A stretch of 8,674 bases of DNA from Verrucomicrobiota bacterium. Lineage in GTDB: Bacteria > Verrucomicrobiota > Verrucomicrobiia > Limisphaerales > JAHEOI01. Below, one piece after another: positions 5,731 to 8,674 of the stretch; position 1 is the first letter of the stretch, and the number at the start of each line of letters is the position of its first letter. The notes below the pieces were generated by a model. It was not told the origin of the DNA. It was given only the letters and a program-made list of their open reading frames with translations, and did no database searches. The stretch covers positions 1-8,674 of the forward strand of contig JAHEOI010000224.1 of the NCBI GenBank assembly GCA_018610125.1, read 5' to 3'. Position numbers and translations under genes: made by a program.

Positions 5731-6945
5731 ATGACCACAGTAAAACCATTTGCCGCATTGCGCCCGAAACCAGAGCTGGCGAAGGAAATTTGCGAGCTGC
5801 CGTACGACGTCTTATCCTCAGAGGAAGCGCGAGAGGCCGCCGCAGGAAACTCCCTCAGCTTCTTCCACGTCAGTAAGCCGGAAATCGATCTTCCTGAAGG
5901 GACCGACCCTTACAGTCCGGAAGTCTACGAAAAGGGCAAAGAAAACCTGCAGCGCTTGATGCAGGAAGGGGCCCTGCAGCAGGATTCGGAGCCGAGCTTT
6001 TACCTTTATCGGCAAGTCATGGGCCAACACAGCCAAGTTGGGGTTGTTGCCGTGGCGAGCTGTGAAGAATATCGGGCCAATGTGGTCAAGAAGCATGAGT
6101 TTACCCGACCGGAAAAGGAGCAGGACCGGGTACGCCATATCGAAGCCCTCGAAGCGCAAACCGGCCCGGCGTTTTTGACATACCATCCCGTGGCGGCCAT
6201 TGATCAGGTCGTCGAGCAATACATGCGGAAGCCGCCCGCAGTGAAATTCACGGCCGCCGACGGAGTGGAGCATACGGCTTGGGCGGTCCAGGAAAGCGAA
6301 GCAATGCAAACGCTCGAAGCGGAGTTCAAGAAGGTGCCGGTGCTTTACATCGCAGATGGGCATCACCGGAGCGCCGCCGCGGCTCGAGTCGATGAGAAGC
6401 GGCAGGGAAGCGGGCAGAGCGCCTACTTCTTATCGGTGATTTTCCCGTCCAATCAGTTGCAGATCCTGCCTTACAACCGGGTCTTAAAGGACCTCAATGG
6501 CCACTCCTCGGAACAACTGCTGAAGCGATTGCAGTCGGTGTTGATCCCGGTGACACCGAGCCATCCTCAGCCCGCGGAGAAGCATCACATCAGTCTCTAC
6601 GTAGCCGGGAATTGGCATACCTTCAAGTTCCCCGTCAGCGTGACCCAGTCGTCGAACCCGGTTGCCACATTGGATGTCAGCCTGTTGCAGGAGCAGGTGC
6701 TGGAGCCGGTATTCGGCATTGAAGACCCGCGCACCAGCAAGCGAATCGATTTCGTAGGGGGCATTCGCGGGACCGGAGAGCTGGAGAAGCTGGTGAGCTC
6801 GGGGGATTACGAGTGCGCCTTTTCGATGTATGCCACTACGGTGGATGACTTGATTGCGGTTTCGGATGCGGATGGGATCATGCCGCCGAAAAGCACATGG
6901 TTTGAGCCGAAGCTGCGAGATGCAATGTTTTGCCATTTGATATGA
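5731..6945 (+). CDS. DUF1015-family protein, function unknown
   Basis: This 404-residue cytoplasmic protein has the full length and signatures I associate with DUF1015 (COG4198). They are PFAALRPKPELAKEICELPYDVL at the N-terminus (6-28, with PYDV 24-27), KHEFTRPEKEQDR (121-133), IADGHHRSAAAAR (207-219), GIEDPRTSKRIDFVGG (329-344) and the C-terminal MPPKSTWFEPKLRDAMFCH (384-402). There is no signal peptide or membrane segment. The biochemical role is not established to my knowledge. The DGHHR-x-AA motif resembles the one in ParB/sulfiredoxin-like folds that includes a free-serine kinase, so a small-molecule phosphotransfer role is possible; this is inference. The ribosome site is weak (AGAAAAGAA before the ATG). 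It overlaps argG by four bases (ATGA), so the two are almost certainly co-translated. The upstream gap is filled with hairpins and repeats. Confidence 0.88.
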   Translation: MTTVKPFAALRPKPELAKEICELPYDVLSSEEAREAAAGNSLSFFHVSKPEIDLPEGTDPYSPEVYEKGKENLQRLMQEGALQQDSEPSFYLYRQVMGQHSQVGVVAVASCEEYRANVVKKHEFTRPEKEQDRVRHIEALEAQTGPAFLTYHPVAAIDQVVEQYMRKPPAVKFTAADGVEHTAWAVQESEAMQTLEAEFKKVPVLYIADGHHRSAAAARVDEKRQGSGQSAYFLSVIFPSNQLQILPYNRVLKDLNGHSSEQLLKRLQSVLIPVTPSHPQPAEKHHISLYVAGNWHTFKFPVSVTQSSNPVATLDVSLLQEQVLEPVFGIEDPRTSKRIDFVGGIRGTGELEKLVSSGDYECAFSMYATTVDDLIAVSDADGIMPPKSTWFEPKLRDAMFCHLI

Positions 6946-8186
6946 AGATTGTATTGGCCTATTCGGGTGGGTTGGATACCTCAGTGCTCCTCTCCTGGCT
7001 GCGGGAGGAGTATCAAGCGGAAGTGATCGCGTTTTGCGCCAATTTGGGACAAGGTGAGGAACTGGAAGGGTTGGAAGAGAAAGCGCGAGAAACCGGCGCG
7101 GCTCAAGTTCATGTCGATGACCTGGAAGCGGAGTTCGCCAGGGATTTTATTTTCCCGATGATGCAGTCCGGGGCCATTTACGAGAACCAGTATCTGTTGG
7201 GCACCAGCATTGCGCGACCGCTTATCGCGAAACGAATGTGCGAGATCGCTCAGCAGGAAAATGCGGATGCGATCGCCCACGGAGCGACCGGAAAGGGGAA
7301 TGATCAGATACGATTTGAGCTCAGTGCCGCCGCACTGGCCCCGGATTTGGAAGTGATCGCGCCATGGCGGCAATCAAGCTTCAGGGAGGCCTTCCCCGGG
7401 AGACAAGCGATGATCGACTACTGCCGGCGGAAGAAGATTCCGGTTGAGGCGACAGCCGAGAAACCTTATTCAATGGATCGGAACTTACTCCACATCTCGT
7501 ATGAGGCGGGGATATTGGAGGATCCATGGCTGGATGCGTCGGCCCCGGAGCATCAAACGATGTATAAGCTCACTGTCGCCCCTGAAGAGGCGCCGGACCA
7601 GCCGCAATACGTCACGCTCGAATTTGAAAGAGGGAATTGCGTTGCGGTCGACGGTGCCAAACTGTCGCCGGTGGAGGTGATGCGCACGTTGAATGAGCTC
7701 GGGGGACGGCATGGGATCGGTCGCGTCGACATGGTGGAAAATCGGTTTGTCGGGATGAAGTCGCGAGGCGTTTACGAAACGCCCGGAGGAAGCATTCTCT
7801 TTGCGGGGCATCGGCAAATGGAATCGGTCACCATGGATCGGGAAGTGATGCACCTGCGTGACTCGCTTATTCCGAAATATTCCGAGCTGGTCTACAACGG
7901 ATTCTGGTTTTCTCCGGAGCGCCGAGCGCTTCAAGCCTTTGTGACGGAAAGCCAGAAGAGCGTCACCGGAACCGTCCGGTTGAAGCTCTATAAAGGGAAT
8001 GTCATACCGGCCGGGCGGAAGTCGCCCTATAGCCTCTATCGACCGGAAGTGGCCACGATGGAGGCGGATCCGGCGCAGGCGTATAACCAAGAAGACGCGA
8101 CGGGATTCATTCGACTGAATGCGCTGCGGCTTAAAGTAGCAGCGCAAGCCACCGGCAGTGAATCGGAGCAGCAGCAAAGCGAGTGA
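6942..8186 (+). CDS. argG: Argininosuccinate synthase
   Basis: The enzyme condenses citrulline with aspartate using ATP, the penultimate step of arginine biosynthesis. It is an N-type ATP pyrophosphatase: AYSGGLDTSV (6-15) is the ATP loop, followed by CANLGQGEE (32-40), YENQYLLGTSIARP (80-93), AHGATGKGNDQIRFE (112-126), APWR (140-143), EKPYSMDRNLLHIS (173-186), LEDPW (192-196), and GIGRVDMVENRFVGMKSRG (258-276). Length is 414 residues, near the usual 400; the last 15 or so (GSESEQQQSE) are a polar tail. The ATG at 6942 is preferred over the upstream TTG at 6930 because MKIVLAYSGG is the standard start and ATGA overlaps the DUF1015 stop. No good Shine-Dalgarno precedes it, which fits translational coupling. 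No argH, argF or argB lies in the window. The stop overlaps the next ATG by one base. Confidence 0.97.
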   Translation: MKIVLAYSGGLDTSVLLSWLREEYQAEVIAFCANLGQGEELEGLEEKARETGAAQVHVDDLEAEFARDFIFPMMQSGAIYENQYLLGTSIARPLIAKRMCEIAQQENADAIAHGATGKGNDQIRFELSAAALAPDLEVIAPWRQSSFREAFPGRQAMIDYCRRKKIPVEATAEKPYSMDRNLLHISYEAGILEDPWLDASAPEHQTMYKLTVAPEEAPDQPQYVTLEFERGNCVAVDGAKLSPVEVMRTLNELGGRHGIGRVDMVENRFVGMKSRGVYETPGGSILFAGHRQMESVTMDREVMHLRDSLIPKYSELVYNGFWFSPERRALQAFVTESQKSVTGTVRLKLYKGNVIPAGRKSPYSLYRPEVATMEADPAQAYNQEDATGFIRLNALRLKVAAQATGSESEQQQSE

Positions 8187-8674
8187 TGCTTCGGGAGCGA
8201 GTCAACGCCTGTCTCAGTCTTTTCAGTTGGCGAGATCATCCGATTTGGAACGGATTCTTGGTTTCGATCATGATCCACCTTCTTCTGGGCGGGATTGTTG
8301 AGCTTGGGTGGCTTGATTGGCTCAATGATCCGCCCACGATCGAGAAAGCGGAAACAGGCTCCAAGGCCTCGGAAAAGCAGAAGAACACCCCCCGAACGAA
8401 GTTGCGCTTTGTGCGGGTGGCTCCCTCCAAAGCGACCGAGCAAGCCCCGAAAGATCCGGAATATTATTCATCCCATAGCACCCGGGCTGCGAATCCTGAG
8501 CCGAAAAGCAATCAGGGCGACACCCCCGAAGTCGAAGGGAAAGAGTCCAAAGTCATTCGGACCGAAAACGTGGTGCGGTCAAAACCGGCGTCGGCGCAGG
8601 CTTCGGCTTCCTCCGAAAAGAAGGCTGCGCAACAAAGACAAAGCCAGGCGAACGCCTCGAAGAAGAAGGCGGCG
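8186..8674 (+). CDS. TonB-like energy transducer, 3'-truncated by window end
   Basis: The reading frame starts at ATG 8186, sharing the A of the argG stop (TGATG), and is open for all 163 codons to the window edge. Residues 1-22 are a short cytoplasmic part with basic residues. One membrane helix follows (about 23-43, FLVSIMIHLLLGGIVELGWL), containing S-x-x-x-H (Ser27, His31), the motif TonB uses to engage ExbB-ExbD. The rest is a periplasmic, low-complexity stretch rich in Lys, Ala, Ser, Glu and Gln (from about 50), with LRFVRVAPSKATEQAPKD and YYSSHSTRAANPEP. The C-terminal TonB domain would lie outside the window. The expected role is passing proton-motive force from the inner membrane to outer-membrane receptors. 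An AgmX/PglI-type or other single-anchor periplasmic protein remains possible. It is presumably translated by coupling to argG; no strong ribosome site is seen. Confidence 0.7.
   Translation, partial: MLRERVNACLSLFSWRDHPIWNGFLVSIMIHLLLGGIVELGWLDWLNDPPTIEKAETGSKASEKQKNTPRTKLRFVRVAPSKATEQAPKDPEYYSSHSTRAANPEPKSNQGDTPEVEGKESKVIRTENVVRSKPASAQASASSEKKAAQQRQSQANASKKKAA

Noticed and set aside
5451..5738. Minus-strand open frames of about 95-103 codons across 5378-5738
   Set aside because: They run through the repeat modules and hairpins, have Cys/Arg/Ser-rich unfamiliar translations, and overlap the infC start. They are most likely chance frames.
6930..6941. TTG start of argG four codons upstream
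   Set aside because: MKIVLAYSGG from ATG 6942 is the standard ArgG beginning, and the ATG forms an ATGA overlap with the preceding stop.

Overview
The window is a compact bacterial chromosomal segment of housekeeping genes. It shows no phage, integrase, transposase or CRISPR array. The lineage is inferred, not proven: the translation initiation factor IF-3 with a long charged C-terminal tail, the TonB-like protein with a YYSS...AANPE stretch after its membrane anchor, and the gene mix recall Verrucomicrobiota (perhaps Opitutae). A 16S or marker-gene placement would settle it.

Layout. Positions 1-279 hold the end of an upstream unit: a strong intrinsic terminator (72-110), a second perfect hairpin directly after it (111-139), and the leader of the first gene. 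A plus-strand cluster follows: ptsN (EIIA phosphotransferase protein, 280-750), argS (arginyl-tRNA synthetase, GTG start at 789, to 2528) and an Hsp70 chaperone of the DnaK/HscA type (2538-4454). The gaps are 38 and 9 nt, so this looks like one operon. A short convergent gap (4455-4571) separates it from infC (IF-3) on the minus strand (4572-5381), which starts with TTG behind a good Shine-Dalgarno and stands alone, without rpmI-rplT.

A 349-nt divergent gap (5382-5730) carries the probable infC promoter, an inverted pair of repeat modules, and further hairpins in front of the next gene. A second plus-strand operon then begins: a DUF1015-family protein (5731-6945), argG (argininosuccinate synthase, 6942-8186) and a TonB-like energy transducer (8186 to the window edge, truncated). 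These genes overlap at both junctions (ATGA, then TGATG), so translational coupling is likely.

The most unusual element is a small repeat family with three recognisable modules: one in the hsp70/infC convergent gap and two, inverted, in the infC/DUF1015 gap. Each contains a hairpin, and on one strand the hairpin is followed by a T-rich run, so the modules resemble mobile or portable terminators (REP/BIME-like). Other points of interest are the long IF-3 tail, an extra segment of about 22 residues in the Hsp70 ATPase domain, and the tight coupling of an uncharacterised DUF1015 gene to arginine biosynthesis.
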